64,000 nucleotides of DNA from Bacteroides pyogenes (GCF_014196225.1 NZ_JACIDI010000014.1:1-64000); one strand, 5' to 3'; counted from the first letter of the stretch, positions 46,673-59,687 are shown. Translations and numbers: made by a program. Notes: generated from the sequence alone by a model not told the origin.

Positions 46673-49600
46673 TTATTCTACCTCATTGTAATCAAGTACC
46701 GTTTTCTTGTTTGCCAAGATACGGTCGTACTCTTCTTTCGAACCCACAATAATCTTCTCAAACTCACGCAAACCTGTGCCGGCAGGAATCAAATGGCCAC
46801 AGATTACATTTTCTTTCATTCCTTCAAGTTTATCAACTTTGCCGTTGATGGCAGCTTCATTCAACACCTTAGTAGTTTCCTGGAAGGAAGCGGCCGACAT
46901 AAAGCTTGAAGTCTGCAACGCGGCACGTGTGATACCTTGAAGAATTTGAGTGGAGGTTGCAGCTACGGCATCACGTACTTCAACAAGACGTAAATCGCGA
47001 CGCTTCAACATACTGTTCTCATCGCGCAATTTACGGGCAGTAACAATCTGCCCCGGTTGCAGATTCTGAGAGTCGCCTGCGTCTACTACTACTTTCTTCC
47101 CCCAGATACGATCGTTCTCTTCCATAAATTCCAACTTGTCCACCACTTGTTGCTCCAAGAAGCGAGTATCACCCGGTTCTTCGATCTGCACCTTACGCAT
47201 CATCTGACGGACGATGATCTCGAAGTGTTTGTCGTTAATCTTCACACCCTGCAAACGGTACACATCCTGAACCTCGTTCACAATGTATTCCTGTACGGCA
47301 GTAGGACCCTTGATAGCCAGAATGTCGGCAGGAGTAATAGCTCCATCAGACAACGGAGTGCCGGCGCGAACATAATCGTTTTCTTGCACCAGAATCTGCT
47401 TAGACAATGCTACAAGGTACTTCTTCACTTCACCGGTTTTCGATGTAACAACGATTTCGCGATTACCACGTTTTATTTTCCCCATTGTCACCTCGCCGTC
47501 GATCTCGGAAACGATAGCCGGATTGGACGGATTACGCGCCTCGAACAGTTCGGTCACACGTGGAAGACCACCGGTAATGTCACCGGCCTTACCTACGGCA
47601 CGCGGAATTTTCACAATTACTTCACCGGCTTTCACTTTCTGACCGTTTTCCACAATCACGTGACCACCTACTGGTAAGTTATAGGTACGAATCAGCTCTC
47701 CGTCTTCCGTCAAGATATGAGCCGAAGGCATCTTGGCTTTATCTTTCGACTCAATGATAATAATCTCGCGAAGACCGGTAGCTTCATCCGATTCAACCTT
47801 ATAAGTAACATTTTCAATAACGCCTTCGAACTCGATTCTACCGGTAGCCTCCGTTATAATTACAGCATTAAACGGGTCCCACTTGGCGATAAGTTTGCCT
47901 TTCTCTACCAGAGCTCCATCGCTTACGTATAACGTCGAACCATAAGGAACGTTGTGGGTAGAAAGAACAATACCGGTATTTACATCTACCGAACGAACTT
48001 CGGCCAAACGGCCTACTACGACTTTTGCAGCTTCACCCATTTCATCGACAATATCGACGGTGCGCAACTCTTCGAATTCCAAGCGTGCATCATTCTTTGC
48101 CACGATACTTGCGTTGGCCGCAATGTTAGCCGCCGTACCACCGGCATGGAAAGTACGGAGTGTCAACTGTGTACCCGGTTCGCCGATAGATTGTGCTGCA
48201 ATCACCCCTACGGCCTCTCCTTTTTGTACCATCCGGCTTGTAGCCAGATTACGTCCGTAGCATTTTGCACAAACACCTCTCTTCGCTTCGCAAGTCAATA
48301 CCGAACGAATTTCAACACTTTCAATCGGTGAGAGCTGAATCTTCTTGGCAACCTCTTCCGTAATCTCTTCACCGCCTGCAACGATCAGCTCGCCTGTAGT
48401 AGGATGAATAATGTCATGAACGGAAACACGTCCCAAGATACGTTCATATAGGGTAGCAATCACTTCGTCGTTGCTCTTGAGGTCTGTGCAAACCAATCCG
48501 CGAAGTGTTCCGCAATCCTCTTCGGTAATAATCACATCGTGAGAAACATCGACCAGACGCCGAGTCAAATATCCGGCATCGGCAGTCTTCAACGCTGTAT
48601 CGGCCAAACCTTTACGGGCACCGTGGGTGGAAATAAAATATTCCAATACCGAAAGGCCTTCTTTAAAGTTCGACAAAATGGGATTTTCAATAATCTGACC
48701 GCCTTCTGCACCTGCTTTCTGCGGCTTCGCCATCAAACCACGCATACCCGATAACTGACGAATCTGCTCCTTAGAACCACGGGCACCGGAGTCAAGCATC
48801 ATATATACGGAATTGAATCCTTGGTCGTCCGACGAAATAGTTCTCATTAATATATTGGACAGCTCAGCATTTACGTGCGTCCATATATCAATCACCTGAT
48901 TATAACGTTCGTTATTTGTGATGAAACCCATGTTATAGTTATTCACCACTTGCTCTACTTCGTCATAACCTTTTTGCACCAGTGCCTCTTTCTCTTCTGG
49001 GATAATAATATCTCCCAAGTTGAACGAAAGGCCACCTTTGAATGCCATGTGATATCCCAGATTCTTGATTCCGTCGAGGAACTCGGCAGCTTTGGAAACA
49101 CCGCATACCTTAATTACGTTGCTAATGATGTCGCGCAAAGATTTCTTCGAAATAATCTCGTTGATATATCCTGCTTCAGGGGGAACAATCTCGTTCACAA
49201 TCACGCGCCCTACAGAGGTTTCACGCATTACATCCACAATATTGCCGTTTTCGTCGATATCTTTTACAACGACTTTAACGGGCGCATGAATATCCACCTT
49301 CCCTTCATTATATGCAATCAATGCTTCTTCAGGACCATAGAACGTTAAACCTTCGCCTTTCGCTCCGGCGCGCAACTTGGTGATATAATACAAACCAAGT
49401 ACCATATCCTGTGCAGGCACTGTAATCGGCGCTCCATTGGCAGGGTTCAGGATATTATGAGATTGCAGCATCAGCATCTGCGCTTCCAAAATAGCTTCAT
49501 TGCTCAACGGCAGGTGAACCGCCATCTGGTCGCCGTCAAAGTCGGCATTAAATGCCGTACATGCCAATGGATGCAACTGGATAGCCTTTCCTTCGATCAT

Positions 49601-50956
49601 CTTGGGCTGGAAGGCCTGAATACCCAAACGGTGCAACGTCGGGGCACGGTTCAATAGTACCGGATGACCCTTCATCACATGTTCCAAGATATCCCAGATT
49701 ACCGGTTCCTTACGATCTACGATTTTTTTGGCAGATTTCACCGTCTTCACAATGCCGCGTTCAATCAGCTTGCGAATGATAAACGGCTTATACAGTTCGG
49801 CTGCCATTAACTTCGGAATACCGCATTCGCCCATCTTAAGCTCCGGGCCAACCACAATAACCGAACGAGCCGAATAATCGACACGCTTACCCAACAGATT
49901 CTGACGGAAACGTCCTTGTTTACCCTTCAAGCTGTCGGACAAAGATTTCAGCGGACGATTCGCGTCTGTCTTAACAGCGCTTGATTTACGTGAGTTGTCA
50001 AACAAGGAATCCACCGATTCTTGAAGCATACGTTTCTCATTGCGGAGAATTACCTCCGGCGCCTTAATCTCAATCAGTCTTTTCAAGCGATTATTACGAA
50101 TAATCACGCGACGATAGAGATCATTCAAATCGGATGTCGCAAAACGTCCGCCATCCAGCGGCACCAACGGACGAAGTTCGGGCGGGATAACGGGCACCAC
50201 ACGCACAATCATCCACTCAGGTTTGTTACGTCCACGCGACACGCGGAACGACTCAACAACCTGAAGACGCTTCAAAGCCTCATTCTTACGTTGCTGTGAA
50301 GCATCGTTACCCGCACGGTGGCGCAACTCGTACGATAAAGCATCCAAATCAAGACGGGCCAAAAGGTCGTAGATCGCTTCAGCCCCCATTTTTGCAACAA
50401 ACTTGTTGGGATCGTTATCTTCAAGATATTGATTGTCTTTAGGAAGAGTATCCAGAATATCCAAATATTCTTCTTCCGAAAGCAAGTCATATTCGGCAAT
50501 ACCGTCTTCGGCCTTTACACCGGGCTGAATAACAACATATCGTTCGTAATATATGATCGAATCCAGTTTCTTTGTCGGCAATCCCAGCAAATAACCTATC
50601 TTATTAGGAAGCGAACGGAAATACCAGATGTGTGCCACCGGCACCACCAGCTGGATATGTCCCATACGTTCGCGCCGTACTTTCTTTTCTGTAACTTCTA
50701 CACCACAACGATCGCAGACGATACCTTTATAACGGATACGTTTGTATTTTCCGCAATGGCATTCATAATCCTTGATAGGACCAAAAATACGTTCACAGAA
50801 CAAACCATCGCGTTCCGGCTTGTACGTACGGTAATTAATGGTTTCAGGCTTCAAAACTTCACCACTCGAATTCTCAAGGATTTCTTCCGGAGAAGCCAGT
50901 CCTATCGAAATTTTCGAGAAATTACTTTTCGTCTTATTTTCTTTTCTAAAAGCCAT
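46673..50956 (-). CDS. rpoC: DNA-directed RNA polymerase beta' subunit
   Basis: Beta' forms the polymerase active centre with beta. The 1427-residue protein has the N-terminal zinc-binding Cys cluster ([20 protein letters not shown]), the catalytic metal motif NADFDGD at residues 470-476 and the C-terminal second zinc motif ([16 protein letters not shown]). It follows rpoB by 57 bp and ends at a terminator. Confidence 0.98.
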   Translation of the reverse strand: MAFRKENKTKSNFSKISIGLASPEEILENSSGEVLKPETINYRTYKPERDGLFCERIFGPIKDYECHCGKYKRIRYKGIVCDRCGVEVTEKKVRRERMGHIQLVVPVAHIWYFRSLPNKIGYLLGLPTKKLDSIIYYERYVVIQPGVKAEDGIAEYDLLSEEEYLDILDTLPKDNQYLEDNDPNKFVAKMGAEAIYDLLARLDLDALSYELRHRAGNDASQQRKNEALKRLQVVESFRVSRGRNKPEWMIVRVVPVIPPELRPLVPLDGGRFATSDLNDLYRRVIIRNNRLKRLIEIKAPEVILRNEKRMLQESVDSLFDNSRKSSAVKTDANRPLKSLSDSLKGKQGRFRQNLLGKRVDYSARSVIVVGPELKMGECGIPKLMAAELYKPFIIRKLIERGIVKTVKSAKKIVDRKEPVIWDILEHVMKGHPVLLNRAPTLHRLGIQAFQPKMIEGKAIQLHPLACTAFNADFDGDQMAVHLPLSNEAILEAQMLMLQSHNILNPANGAPITVPAQDMVLGLYYITKLRAGAKGEGLTFYGPEEALIAYNEGKVDIHAPVKVVVKDIDENGNIVDVMRETSVGRVIVNEIVPPEAGYINEIISKKSLRDIISNVIKVCGVSKAAEFLDGIKNLGYHMAFKGGLSFNLGDIIIPEEKEALVQKGYDEVEQVVNNYNMGFITNNERYNQVIDIWTHVNAELSNILMRTISSDDQGFNSVYMMLDSGARGSKEQIRQLSGMRGLMAKPQKAGAEGGQIIENPILSNFKEGLSVLEYFISTHGARKGLADTALKTADAGYLTRRLVDVSHDVIITEEDCGTLRGLVCTDLKSNDEVIATLYERILGRVSVHDIIHPTTGELIVAGGEEITEEVAKKIQLSPIESVEIRSVLTCEAKRGVCAKCYGRNLATSRMVQKGEAVGVIAAQSIGEPGTQLTLRTFHAGGTAANIAANASIVAKNDARLEFEELRTVDIVDEMGEAAKVVVGRLAEVRSVDVNTGIVLSTHNVPYGSTLYVSDGALVEKGKLIAKWDPFNAVIITEATGRIEFEGVIENVTYKVESDEATGLREIIIIESKDKAKMPSAHILTEDGELIRTYNLPVGGHVIVENGQKVKAGEVIVKIPRAVGKAGDITGGLPRVTELFEARNPSNPAIVSEIDGEVTMGKIKRGNREIVVTSKTGEVKKYLVALSKQILVQENDYVRAGTPLSDGAITPADILAIKGPTAVQEYIVNEVQDVYRLQGVKINDKHFEIIVRQMMRKVQIEEPGDTRFLEQQVVDKLEFMEENDRIWGKKVVVDAGDSQNLQPGQIVTARKLRDENSMLKRRDLRLVEVRDAVAATSTQILQGITRAALQTSSFMSAASFQETTKVLNEAAINGKVDKLEGMKENVICGHLIPAGTGLREFEKIIVGSKEEYDRILANKKTVLDYNEVE

Positions 50957-51013
50957 ACTCTTATTTTAATTGAAAAATAAAAATTCAAAATTGGGGAATT
51001 ATCTGCTTGTTCG

Positions 51014-54000
51014 TTATTCCAAGTTTACACTTAGACCCAAACCTCTCAATTCGTGCAGCAATACGTTCAACGATTCCGGTATGCCGGGTTGCGGCATAGG
51101 CTCACCTTTCACAATGGCTTCATAAGCCTTAGAACGTCCTATTACGTCATCCGACTTGATCGTTAGTATTTCTTGCAGAATATGAGCAGCGCCGAAACCT
51201 TCAAGCGCCCAAACCTCCATTTCTCCGAAACGCTGACCACCAAACTGTGCTTTACCTCCAAGAGGCTGTTGGGTAATCAAAGAATACGGACCTATAGAAC
51301 GGGCGTGCATCTTATCTTCAACCATATGTCCCAACTTCAACATATAAGTTACCCCTACAGTCGCCGGTTGGTCGAATTGCTCACCGGTTCCGCCATCGCA
51401 AAGATAAGTCTTGCAATAACGGGGCAGACCTGCTTTGTCAGTCCACTCATTCAAATCCTCCATAGTGGCCCCATCAAAAATCGGAGTAGCGAATTTAACC
51501 CCCAATGTCTTTCCTGCACGTCCCAATACCGCCTCAAAAATCTGGCCGATATTCATACGCGAAGGTACGCCCAACGGGTTTAAAACAATATCTACCGGAG
51601 TGCCATCCGCCAAGAATGGCATATCTTCCTGACGCACGACACGCGAAACAATACCTTTGTTACCGTGACGACCGGCCATCTTATCACCAACGCCGATCTT
51701 ACGTTTCTTGGCAATGTAAACTTTAGCCATTTGGATAATGCCTGCAGGAAGCTCATCGCCTATCGTAATAGCAAATTTCTTACGTTTCAATTCAGCATCC
51801 AACTCTTTGTACTTCTTGATGAAGTTCATTACCAGATCGCGAATCATACCGTTGGTATGCGCATCGTTGGTCCAGTTGCTTAGCTGAATGGAAGTAAAGT
51901 CAAGCGAATCAAAATCGGATGCAGCAAACTTAGCGCCTTTGGCTACGACATCCGCACCCAGATAATCTTTCACACCTTGAGAGACTTTGCCTTCCGTCAA
52001 GATCATCAGTTTCTTGATAAGAATATGCTTCAATTCTGCTACTTGAGATTCAAATTCATCGTCAATCTTAGGAAGCAAGGCTTTATCGGCAAGTTTGGAA
52101 CTACGGTTCTTCACTACGCGAGAGAATAATTTCTTATCAATGACAACACCTTTCAGAGACGGAGAAGCTTTCAAGGAAGCGTCTTTCACATCACCCGCTT
52201 TGTCACCAAAGATTGCACGCAACAATTTCTCTTCCGGTGAGGGGTCGGATTCACCTTTCGGCGTAATCTTACCGATCATAATATCACCCGGTTCAATACG
52301 AGCCCCGATTCTTACAATACCGTTCTCATCAAGGTCTTTGGTAGCTTCTTCGCTAACATTAGGGATATCGGAAGTTAACTCTTCCATACCTCGTTTGGTC
52401 TCACGAACCTCCAGAGAATATTCTTCCACATGAACAGATGTCAACAGGTCTTCGCGCACCACACGCTCATTCAAAACGATGGCATCCTCATAGTTATACC
52501 CTTTCCAAGGCATATAGGCCACCAAAAGGTTCTTACCCAAAGCCAATTCGCCGTTTTCCGTAGAATAACCCTCCGTCAGGATATCTCCTTTCTTCACGCG
52601 CTGACCTTTATCGCAAACCGGGCGCAAGTCAATCGTCATGTTTTGATTGGTCTTACGGAATTTAGGTATTCTATATTCTTTTAATGCCGGTTCGAAGCTT
52701 ACAAACTCTTCATCTTCCGTCCGGTCATACAATATACGTATAGTCGTAGCATCTACAAAATCAACCACTCCGTCACCTTCGGCAGTGATCTGAGTACGGG
52801 AGTCTCTTACCAATTGGCGTTCGATACCTGTTCCGACAATCGGAGCTTCGCTTCTTAGCAAAGGAACTGCCTGCCGCATCATGTTCGATCCCATCAAAGC
52901 ACGGTTAGCATCGTCATGTTCCAGAAACGGAATCAACGAAGCAGCAATTGAAGCAATCTGCTGAGGAGAAACATCCATCAAATCAACCTCTCCCGGTTCA
53001 ACGACGGGGAAGTCTGCATCCTGGCGAGATTTAACTTTATTGCGCACAAATGTACCATCGTCATTCAGCGGAGCGTTTCCTTGCGCAATAACCTTTTCTT
53101 CCTCTTCTTCAGCAGTCAGATAAACCAAGCCTTCTGCTGAAAGATCGACTTTAGAATTTTCTACTTTACGGTAAGGAGTTTCAATAAAGCCCAAATCGTT
53201 GATCTTCGCAAACACACACAGCGAAGAAATCAATCCGATATTCGGACCTTCAGGAGTCTCGATCGGGCAAAGACGACCGTAGTGCGTATAGTGAACGTCA
53301 CGAACCTCAAATCCGGCACGTTCGCGGGAAAGTCCTCCGGGACCCAACGCCGACATACGGCGCTTATGCGTAATCTCGGCCAGCGGGTTTGTCTGATCCA
53401 TGAACTGAGATAAAGCATTTGTACCGAAGAATGAATTGATCACAGAAGAAATAGTTTTCGCGTTGATCAGGTCAATCGGAGTAAACACTTCGTTATCACG
53501 TACATTCATGCGCTCACGAATAGTACGGGACATACGTGCTAAACCGACAGCAAACTGATTGGACAGCTGTTCGCCTACCGTACGAACACGACGATTACTC
53601 AAGTGGTCGATATCATCTACATCTGCCTTTGAGTTGATCAGTTCAATCAGGTATTTGATAATCTCAATAATATCCTCCTTGGTGAGCACTCGTACATCCA
53701 TGTCAGTCGAGAGGTTCAACTTCTTGTTGATTCTGTAACGGCCTACATCACCAAGATCATATCTTTTTTCTGAGAAGAACAAGTTATTGATAACCTCCCT
53801 TGCACTTGCATCATCTGCCGGATCGGCATTACGCAACTGACGATAAATATAGAGCACGGCCTCCTTTTCTGAGTTACTGGGGTCCTTCTGCAATGTGTTA
53901 TATATAATAGAAAAGTCCGACTGATTGGGCTCATCTTTGTGCAAAAGAATATTTTGAACACCTGACTCAAGAATCTCAGCCATGTGTTCCTCTTCCAACA

Positions 54001-54826
54001 CAGTCTCGCGATCGATAATAACTTCATTACGTTCGATAGAAACGACTTCTCCGGTATCTTCATCGACGAAATCCTCAATCCATGTTTTCAGCACACGTGC
54101 AGCTAACTTACGGCCTAAGGCCTTCTTCAGATTGGTTTTATTTACCTTAACATCTTCTGCAAGATTAAATATTTCCAGAATATCTTTATCGTTTTCAAAG
54201 CCTATGGCACGCAATAAGGTTGTCACGGGAAGCTTCTTTTTGCGGTCAATATACGCATACATTACGTTATTGATATCGGTGGCAAACTCAATCCAAGACC
54301 CCTTAAATGGAATGATACGGGCCGAATAAAGCTTTGTTCCGTTGGCATGCACGCTCTGCCCGAAGAATACGCCCGGAGAACGGTGAAGTTGCGACACGAC
54401 TACACGCTCGGCACCATTGATGACAAAAGTAGCCTTGTCAGTCATATAAGGAATCGGGCCGAGGAATACGTCCTGAATCACTGTGTCAAAATCTTCATGA
54501 TCCGGATCAGTACAGTATAGCTTAAGCTTTGCTTTTAAAGGAACACTATAAGTGAGCCCACGCTCTATACAATCATCAATGGTATAACGCGGCGGATCAA
54601 TATAATAGTCCAAAAACTCAAGAACAAAATTGTTTCTTGTATCGGCAATGGGGAAGTTTTCAGCAAAGACTTTATATAGCCCCTCATTCCTACGCTTCTC
54701 AGGCGGGGTATCCAATTGTAAAAAGTCTTGGAATGACTTCAATTGTACTTCCAGAAAATCCGGATATTCGAGCGGATTCTTAGTCGAAGCAAAATTAACT
54801 CTTTGATTTACAGTATTTGAAGACAT
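51014..54826 (-). CDS. rpoB: DNA-directed RNA polymerase beta subunit
   Basis: The 1270-residue beta subunit is where rifampicin binds. The rif region is visible as [20 protein letters not shown] and [12 protein letters not shown], without obvious changes in the key residues. The C-terminal [20 protein letters not shown] is conserved. It lies downstream of rplL, with an attenuator-like hairpin in the 104-bp gap. Confidence 0.98.
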   Translation of the reverse strand: MSSNTVNQRVNFASTKNPLEYPDFLEVQLKSFQDFLQLDTPPEKRRNEGLYKVFAENFPIADTRNNFVLEFLDYYIDPPRYTIDDCIERGLTYSVPLKAKLKLYCTDPDHEDFDTVIQDVFLGPIPYMTDKATFVINGAERVVVSQLHRSPGVFFGQSVHANGTKLYSARIIPFKGSWIEFATDINNVMYAYIDRKKKLPVTTLLRAIGFENDKDILEIFNLAEDVKVNKTNLKKALGRKLAARVLKTWIEDFVDEDTGEVVSIERNEVIIDRETVLEEEHMAEILESGVQNILLHKDEPNQSDFSIIYNTLQKDPSNSEKEAVLYIYRQLRNADPADDASAREVINNLFFSEKRYDLGDVGRYRINKKLNLSTDMDVRVLTKEDIIEIIKYLIELINSKADVDDIDHLSNRRVRTVGEQLSNQFAVGLARMSRTIRERMNVRDNEVFTPIDLINAKTISSVINSFFGTNALSQFMDQTNPLAEITHKRRMSALGPGGLSRERAGFEVRDVHYTHYGRLCPIETPEGPNIGLISSLCVFAKINDLGFIETPYRKVENSKVDLSAEGLVYLTAEEEEEKVIAQGNAPLNDDGTFVRNKVKSRQDADFPVVEPGEVDLMDVSPQQIASIAASLIPFLEHDDANRALMGSNMMRQAVPLLRSEAPIVGTGIERQLVRDSRTQITAEGDGVVDFVDATTIRILYDRTEDEEFVSFEPALKEYRIPKFRKTNQNMTIDLRPVCDKGQRVKKGDILTEGYSTENGELALGKNLLVAYMPWKGYNYEDAIVLNERVVREDLLTSVHVEEYSLEVRETKRGMEELTSDIPNVSEEATKDLDENGIVRIGARIEPGDIMIGKITPKGESDPSPEEKLLRAIFGDKAGDVKDASLKASPSLKGVVIDKKLFSRVVKNRSSKLADKALLPKIDDEFESQVAELKHILIKKLMILTEGKVSQGVKDYLGADVVAKGAKFAASDFDSLDFTSIQLSNWTNDAHTNGMIRDLVMNFIKKYKELDAELKRKKFAITIGDELPAGIIQMAKVYIAKKRKIGVGDKMAGRHGNKGIVSRVVRQEDMPFLADGTPVDIVLNPLGVPSRMNIGQIFEAVLGRAGKTLGVKFATPIFDGATMEDLNEWTDKAGLPRYCKTYLCDGGTGEQFDQPATVGVTYMLKLGHMVEDKMHARSIGPYSLITQQPLGGKAQFGGQRFGEMEVWALEGFGAAHILQEILTIKSDDVIGRSKAYEAIVKGEPMPQPGIPESLNVLLHELRGLGLSVNLE

Positions 54827-54867
54827 CTGTCAATGAATTTGGAGAACTTAATTTTAAATATATACAC

Positions 54868-54905
54868 AAAAAGGTTAAGAACCCTCTTTTGAAGGATTCC
54901 TAACC
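54868..54905 (-). terminator. rplL-rpoB attenuator-like terminator
   Basis: On the minus strand GGTTAGGAATCCTT pairs with AGGGTTCTTAACC, followed by TTTTT (54872-54868). It lies in the 104-bp gap between the L12 and rpoB genes. A partial terminator there is known in E. coli, where it lowers rpoBC expression below that of the ribosomal proteins; the same role is inferred. Confidence 0.75.
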
Positions 54906-54930
54906 GAATCACCTGATTTCCAGGCTAATG

Positions 54931-55305
54931 TTATTTAAGTTCAACTTCAGCTCCAGCTTCTTCCAATGTTTTTTTCAATGATTCTGCTTCGTCTTTAGCC
55001 AAACCTTCTTTTACTACACTAGGAGCACCGTCTACCATGTCTTTAGCTTCTTTCAAACCAAGACCACAAGCTTCCTTAACCGCTTTAACAACCTGAAGTT
55101 TAGCTGCACCGGCACTCTTCAATACTACGTCAAAAGAAGTTTTTTCTTCTACCGCAGCAGCACCTGCTGCAGGACCAGCAGCAACAGCCACAGCTGCAGC
55201 AGCAGGTTCAATACCGTATTCTTCTTTAAGGATAGTTGCAAGTTCATTAACTTCTTTTACTGTCAAGTTAACTAATTGTTCTGCAAAAGCTTTCAAATCT
55301 GCCAT
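54931..55305 (-). CDS. rplL: 50S ribosomal protein L7/L12
   Basis: L7/L12 forms the flexible stalk that recruits translation GTPases. The 124-residue protein has the N-terminal dimerisation domain ([20 protein letters not shown]), the Ala-rich hinge and the C-terminal factor-binding domain (KVIKAVKE-like [20 protein letters not shown]). It lies between rplJ and rpoB. Confidence 0.98.
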   Translation of the reverse strand: MADLKAFAEQLVNLTVKEVNELATILKEEYGIEPAAAAVAVAAGPAAGAAAVEEKTSFDVVLKSAGAAKLQVVKAVKEACGLGLKEAKDMVDGAPSVVKEGLAKDEAESLKKTLEEAGAEVELK

Positions 55306-55351
55306 TTTTGTATGATTTTAATTGTTTAAATACTTTGTTGATTTTTGAAAA

Positions 55352-55870
55352 TTATTCGGATCTCTCGCCAAGTGTTTTGAGAACTCCGTGAAGGGTGTTA
55401 CCACCTGATTGAAGAGCAGAAATAACATTTTTGGCCGGTGACTGCAACAATGCAACGATTTCAGCAATAACTTCATTCTTACTCTTAATAGAAACAAGAG
55501 CATCCAATTGGTCAGCACCAATATAGAACCCTTCTTCCGCATATGCGGCTTTCAGTCCGGGAATACCATCTTTCGCTTTATCTTTGATAAGTTTTGCGGG
55601 AGCATTGGCAGTATCACAGAACATAACAGCCGTAGTTCCTTTCAAAGATGCGTAAAGAGGAGAATAGTCTTCTTCCAAGCTCTCAAGTGCTTTATGAAGC
55701 AATGTGTTCTTCACTAACATCAATTTGATGCCAGCTTTGAAACAATCTCTTCTCAGCGCAGTGGTAGCAGCAGCGTTCATTGCTGTGACATCTACCAAGT
55801 AGAAGTGACCATATTCCTTTACCGTAGCAGCAATTTGCTCTATAATCGTACTTTTATCTTCCTTTCTCAT
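55352..55870 (-). CDS. rplJ: 50S ribosomal protein L10
   Basis: L10 anchors the L7/L12 dimers to the ribosome. The 172-residue protein has the N-terminal rRNA-binding part (VDVTAMNAAATTALRRDCFK, MLVKNTLLHKAL) and a C-terminal helix for L12 binding. It follows rplA by 15 bp, leaving no room for a separate leader; any L10-binding site must overlap the end of rplA. Confidence 0.97.
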   Translation of the reverse strand: MRKEDKSTIIEQIAATVKEYGHFYLVDVTAMNAAATTALRRDCFKAGIKLMLVKNTLLHKALESLEEDYSPLYASLKGTTAVMFCDTANAPAKLIKDKAKDGIPGLKAAYAEEGFYIGADQLDALVSIKSKNEVIAEIVALLQSPAKNVISALQSGGNTLHGVLKTLGERSE

Positions 55871-55885
55871 TATTTCTCTGTTTTA

Positions 55886-56584
55886 TTAAACTTCTTCCAC
55901 TGATTTCGGGTCTATTTTAATACCCGGACTCATTGTACTAGAAAGATAAATACTCTTAATATATGTACCCTTAGCTGCTGTCGGTTTCAGTTTAATCAGC
56001 GTAGAAATAAACTCTTTCGCATTATCGCGAATCTGATCGGCGCTGAATGAAACTTTGCCAATAGAAGTATGAACAATACCGCTCTTATCAACTTTAAAGT
56101 CAATCTTACCTTGTTTTACTTCCCGCACAGCTTTAGCAACATCCATAGTCACAGTGCCGCTCTTAGGGTTCGGCATCAATCCGCGAGGACCGAGCACGCG
56201 ACCGAGCGCACCAATTTTACCCATGATAGACGGCATAGTAATGATTACATCAATATCAGTCCATCCACCTTTGATCTTTTCAATATATTCATCAAGACCA
56301 ACATGGTCAGCACCAGCTTCTTTTGCAGCAGCTTCAGCATCCGGTGTACAGAGCACCAAAACACGCACTTGCTTACCAGTTCCATGAGGAAGTGAAACAA
56401 CACCTCTCACCATCTGGTTTGCTTTACGTGGGTCAACTCCTAAACGTACATCAATATCTAATGAGGCATCGAACTTTGTAAAAGTAATCTCTTTTACCAA
56501 AGCCGAAGCTTCTTTCAGTGAGTATGCTTTCCCTGCTTCAATTTTCTCTGCAGCCAACTTTTGATTTTTTGTCAGTTTACCCAT
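55886..56584 (-). CDS. rplA: 50S ribosomal protein L1
   Basis: L1 forms the mobile side stalk that removes E-site tRNA. The 232-residue protein has the signature [20 protein letters not shown] and starts [20 protein letters not shown]. In other bacteria L1 represses its own rplK-rplA unit; the pair is adjacent here, 12 bp apart. Confidence 0.98.
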   Translation of the reverse strand: MGKLTKNQKLAAEKIEAGKAYSLKEASALVKEITFTKFDASLDIDVRLGVDPRKANQMVRGVVSLPHGTGKQVRVLVLCTPDAEAAAKEAGADHVGLDEYIEKIKGGWTDIDVIITMPSIMGKIGALGRVLGPRGLMPNPKSGTVTMDVAKAVREVKQGKIDFKVDKSGIVHTSIGKVSFSADQIRDNAKEFISTLIKLKPTAAKGTYIKSIYLSSTMSPGIKIDPKSVEEV

Positions 56585-56596
56585 TACAATTGAAGT

Positions 56597-57043
56597 TTAT
56601 TGATTATTAACCGGGAACTCCCCTTTTACAGCGATACCCATACTTCTAGCCGTACCAGCAACCATCTTCATGGCAGCTTCCACTGTAAAACAGTTCAAGT
56701 CAACCATTTTGTCCTGAGCGATCGTACGAATCTGTTCCCAAGTAATTTCAGCAACTTTCTTACGGTTAGGCTCAGCAGAACCACTCTTTACCTTAGTTAC
56801 TTCCAACAATTGAATAGCAACCGGAGGAGTCTTGATTACAAAATCGAAAGACTTATCTGCATAGTAAGTAATAATAACAGGCAAAACTTTGCCTGCCTTG
56901 TCTTGGGTTCTGGCATTGAATTGCTTGCAAAACTCCATGATATTTATACCCTTGGAACCCAAAGCCGGTCCAACGGGTGGTGATGGATTTGCAGCGCCTC
57001 CTTTAATCTGTAATTTGATTAGTCCAGCAACTTCTTTAGCCAT
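56597..57043 (-). CDS. rplK: 50S ribosomal protein L11
   Basis: L11 binds the GTPase-associated rRNA and is needed for RelA-type sensing in proteobacteria. The 148-residue protein has the N-terminal [20 protein letters not shown] motif and the C-terminal rRNA-binding part with [11 protein letters not shown]. It lies between nusG and rplA. Confidence 0.98.
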   Translation of the reverse strand: MAKEVAGLIKLQIKGGAANPSPPVGPALGSKGINIMEFCKQFNARTQDKAGKVLPVIITYYADKSFDFVIKTPPVAIQLLEVTKVKSGSAEPNRKKVAEITWEQIRTIAQDKMVDLNCFTVEAAMKMVAGTARSMGIAVKGEFPVNNQ

Positions 57044-57106
57044 TTTTAAATTGATTTATATATAAACATTAAACGAAGAACAACTACAGTGTAACAATGC
57101 TGCACG

Positions 57107-57649
57107 TTATTCCTTTTCCACTTGCATAAAGCCTAATTCAAGAGGCGTTTTGCGCCCGAATATCTTCACCATGACCTTCAGTTTCTTTTTTTCCGTATTA
57201 ACTTCTTCAATGATACCACTGAATCCGCTAAAAGGCCCAAAAGTTACTTTTACAGTCTCACCCACTACATACGGGATATTAAGTTCTTCACCCGTCTCCT
57301 GGAGTTCGTCTACCGTACCAAGTATACGATTCACTTCTGATTGTCTGAGAGGAACCGGTTTATCGGAACCTCCTAAAAAGCCTATCACATTAGGAGTATT
57401 TCGTAGCCGGTGAGCAACCTCACCGACTAAAGCAGCCTCCACCAATACGTAACCAGGGAGATAACTTCTCTCTTTCACAATTTTCTTTCCATTGCGAACC
57501 TGATAAACTTTTTCAGTAGGAATCAATACCTGAGACACATATTCACCAAGATCACTGTTCTTCATATCAGCTTCGATATATTCCCGAACCTTGGCTTCTT
57601 TACCACTAATAGCACGCAGAACGTACCATTTTTTTTCAATCTCAGCCAT
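57107..57649 (-). CDS. nusG: Transcription termination/antitermination factor NusG
   Basis: NusG binds RNA polymerase and couples transcription to translation or Rho. The 180-residue protein has the NGN domain (KKWYVLRAISGKEAKVREYI, LPGYVLVEA) and a C-terminal KOW domain (GETVKVTFGPFSGFSGIIEE). It follows secE by 18 bp. Confidence 0.98.
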   Translation of the reverse strand: MAEIEKKWYVLRAISGKEAKVREYIEADMKNSDLGEYVSQVLIPTEKVYQVRNGKKIVKERSYLPGYVLVEAALVGEVAHRLRNTPNVIGFLGGSDKPVPLRQSEVNRILGTVDELQETGEELNIPYVVGETVKVTFGPFSGFSGIIEEVNTEKKKLKVMVKIFGRKTPLELGFMQVEKE

Positions 57650-57667
57650 TCTTTAATTCCTGTCTTT

Positions 57668-57859
57668 TTAATGTGGATAAACAATTTTTTCCATGAAATT
57701 CTGGAAACAGAAGTCCATCGCGAACACTACCAATGCAATGAGCAGGGAAGCATATAATACAACTACTGCACTGTTAGCAAGTTCAGAATACGTAGGCCAC
57801 GATACTTTATGTACAAGTTCGTCGTAAGATTCTTTAATGTTAGCTATTATCTTTTTCAT
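57668..57859 (-). CDS. secE: Preprotein translocase subunit SecE
   Basis: SecE clamps the SecY channel. The 63-residue protein has a short amphipathic helix (VHKVSWPTYSELANSAVVVL, with the family's conserved WPT) and one membrane segment. It is the short one-helix form. It lies between tRNA-Trp and nusG. Confidence 0.96.
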   Translation of the reverse strand: MKKIIANIKESYDELVHKVSWPTYSELANSAVVVLYASLLIALVVFAMDFCFQNFMEKIVYPH

Positions 57860-57873
57860 TTCAATAATATTAG

Positions 57874-57946
57874 CACGGGAGGAGAGGCTCGAACTCCCGA
57901 CACCCGGTTTTGGAGACCGGTGCTCTACCGACTGAGCTACTCCCGT
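57874..57946 (-). tRNA. tRNA-Trp (anticodon CCA)
   Basis: The 73-nt cloverleaf starts ACGGGAG, has the D-loop AGCTCAGTCGGTAGAGC, anticodon CCA at 57913-57911, the T-arm GTTCGAGCC and pairs back with CTCCCGT. CCA is not encoded. It sits between tuf and secE, probably on the same transcript. Confidence 0.97.
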
Positions 57947-58000
57947 TTGTACACATAATCAGTTCCCGTTAAAAACCGGGAACTGATTAGTTAATATCTA

Positions 58001-59185
58001 TTAGTCAAGAATTTCTGTAATCTGGCCGGCACCAACCGTACGTCCACCTTCACGAATAGCGAAACGCAAACCCGGGTTCAACGCTACGGGGTAGATCAAC
58101 TCTACAGTGATCGTTACATTATCACCCGGCATTACCATTTCAGTTCCTTCCGGCAAAGTGATTTCACCAGTACAGTCCATAGTACGCAAGTAGAACTGAG
58201 GACGATACTTATTGTGGAACGGAGTATGACGTCCGCCTTCTTCTTTCTTCAGGATATAAACCTCAGCTTTGAATCTAGAGTGCGGCTTAATCTGACCCGG
58301 CTTGCAAAGAACCATACCACGTTTGATTTCGTTTTTGTCAATACCGCGGAGAAGCAGACCAACGTTATCACCGGCTTCGCCTTGATCCAACAGTTTGCGG
58401 AACATTTCAACACCTGTAACAACCGACTTCTTATCTTCACCCAAACCAAGGATTTCAACTTCGTCACCGACATGGATAACACCGGTTTCAATACGACCGG
58501 TTGCTACGGTACCACGACCAGTGATAGAGAATACGTCCTCAACCGGCATCAAGAAAGGTTTATCTACATCACGCGGAGGCAGCGGCACCCAATTGTCAAC
58601 TGCGTCCATCAACTCCATTACTTTATCTTCCCATTTCTCAACGCCATTCAATGCACCAAGAGCAGATCCGCGAATAATAGGAGTATTGTCACCGTCGAAA
58701 TCATAGAATGAAAGAAGTTCTCTCATTTCCATTTCAACAAGCTCCAACATTTCTTCATCATCCACCATATCACACTTGTTCAAGAACACAACAAGACGAG
58801 GAACATTTACCTGACGAGCCAACAAGATATGCTCACGAGTTTGAGGCATCGGACCATCAGTTGCAGCACAAACGATGATAGCACCATCCATCTGAGCAGC
58901 ACCGGTAACCATGTTCTTAACGTAGTCGGCGTGACCCGGACAGTCTACGTGAGCATAGTGACGATTAGCTGTTTGATACTCAACGTGTGAAGTATTAATA
59001 GTAATACCTCTTTCTTTTTCTTCAGGAGCATTGTCGATAGAATCGAAAGAACGCAACTCTGAAAGACCTTTTTTAGCCAACACTGTTGTGATAGCAGCTG
59101 TCAACGTTGTCTTACCGTGGTCTACGTGACCAATTGTACCAATGTTTACATGCGGTTTGGTACGTTCGAATTTCTCTTTAGCCAT
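58001..59185 (-). CDS. tuf: Elongation factor Tu
   Basis: EF-Tu delivers aminoacyl-tRNA to the ribosome. The 394-residue protein has the GTPase motifs GHVDHGKT (residues 19-26), [11 protein letters not shown] and [10 protein letters not shown], followed by the two beta-barrel domains ([20 protein letters not shown] in the last). It is embedded in a tRNA cluster, as is usual in Bacteroidetes. Confidence 0.98.
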   Translation of the reverse strand: MAKEKFERTKPHVNIGTIGHVDHGKTTLTAAITTVLAKKGLSELRSFDSIDNAPEEKERGITINTSHVEYQTANRHYAHVDCPGHADYVKNMVTGAAQMDGAIIVCAATDGPMPQTREHILLARQVNVPRLVVFLNKCDMVDDEEMLELVEMEMRELLSFYDFDGDNTPIIRGSALGALNGVEKWEDKVMELMDAVDNWVPLPPRDVDKPFLMPVEDVFSITGRGTVATGRIETGVIHVGDEVEILGLGEDKKSVVTGVEMFRKLLDQGEAGDNVGLLLRGIDKNEIKRGMVLCKPGQIKPHSRFKAEVYILKKEEGGRHTPFHNKYRPQFYLRTMDCTGEITLPEGTEMVMPGDNVTITVELIYPVALNPGLRFAIREGGRTVGAGQITEILD

Positions 59186-59240
59186 AGCTTTACTTGTTAT
59201 TTATTTGATTAATAATCAGCTTTTACATATTTACACCCTG

Positions 59241-59312
<72 letters not shown>

Positions 59313-59321
59313 AAGAAAAAG

Positions 59322-59394
59322 AGCGGAAGACGGGACTCAAACCCGCGACCCTCAGCTTGGAAGGCTAATGCTCTATCAACTGAGCTACTTCCGC
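59322..59394 (-). tRNA. tRNA-Gly (anticodon TCC)
   Basis: The 73-nt cloverleaf starts GCGGAAG, has AGCTCAGTTGATAGAGC, anticodon TCC at 59361-59359 and the T-arm GGTTTGAGTCC. It reads GGA/GGG codons. It lies 9 bp from the neighbouring tRNA-Thr(GGT). Confidence 0.97.
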
Positions 59395-59424
59395 ATTCTT
59401 GTCAAAGCTGAATCAGTCTGCTTG

Positions 59425-59507
59425 TGGGCAAAGATGGATTCGAACCACCGAAGGCGTAAGCCAGCAGATTTACAGTCTGCCCCATTTGGCCACTCTGGTA
59501 TTTGCCC
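59425..59507 (-). tRNA. tRNA-Tyr (anticodon GTA)
   Basis: The 83-nt molecule has the long variable arm of class-II bacterial tRNA-Tyr. It starts GGGCAAA, has the anticodon stem GCAGA/TCTGC with GTA at 59473-59471, and the T-arm GGTTCGAATCC. Confidence 0.97.
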
Positions 59508-59562
59508 TTTAAAAAAACAAGCCTAAAGCTGAAACAACTATCCAAGCATCCATTTTCTTTTG

Positions 59563-59636
59563 AGCCTCTTGTCGGATTCGAACCAACGACCCCGAGATTA
59601 CAAATCACGTGCTCTGGCCAACTGAGCTAAAGAGGC
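59563..59636 (-). tRNA. tRNA-Thr (anticodon TGT)
   Basis: The 74-nt cloverleaf starts GCCTCTT, has AGCTCAGTTGGCCAGAGC, anticodon TGT at 59602-59600 and the T-arm GGTTCGAATCC. It reads ACA codons. It is the first tRNA of the cluster, about 50 nt after the promoter. Confidence 0.97.
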
Positions 59637-59687
59637 ATTTTAGCAAAAAATGCAACCGCCACGTTCTTAATACGAGCGAAACGGCTG

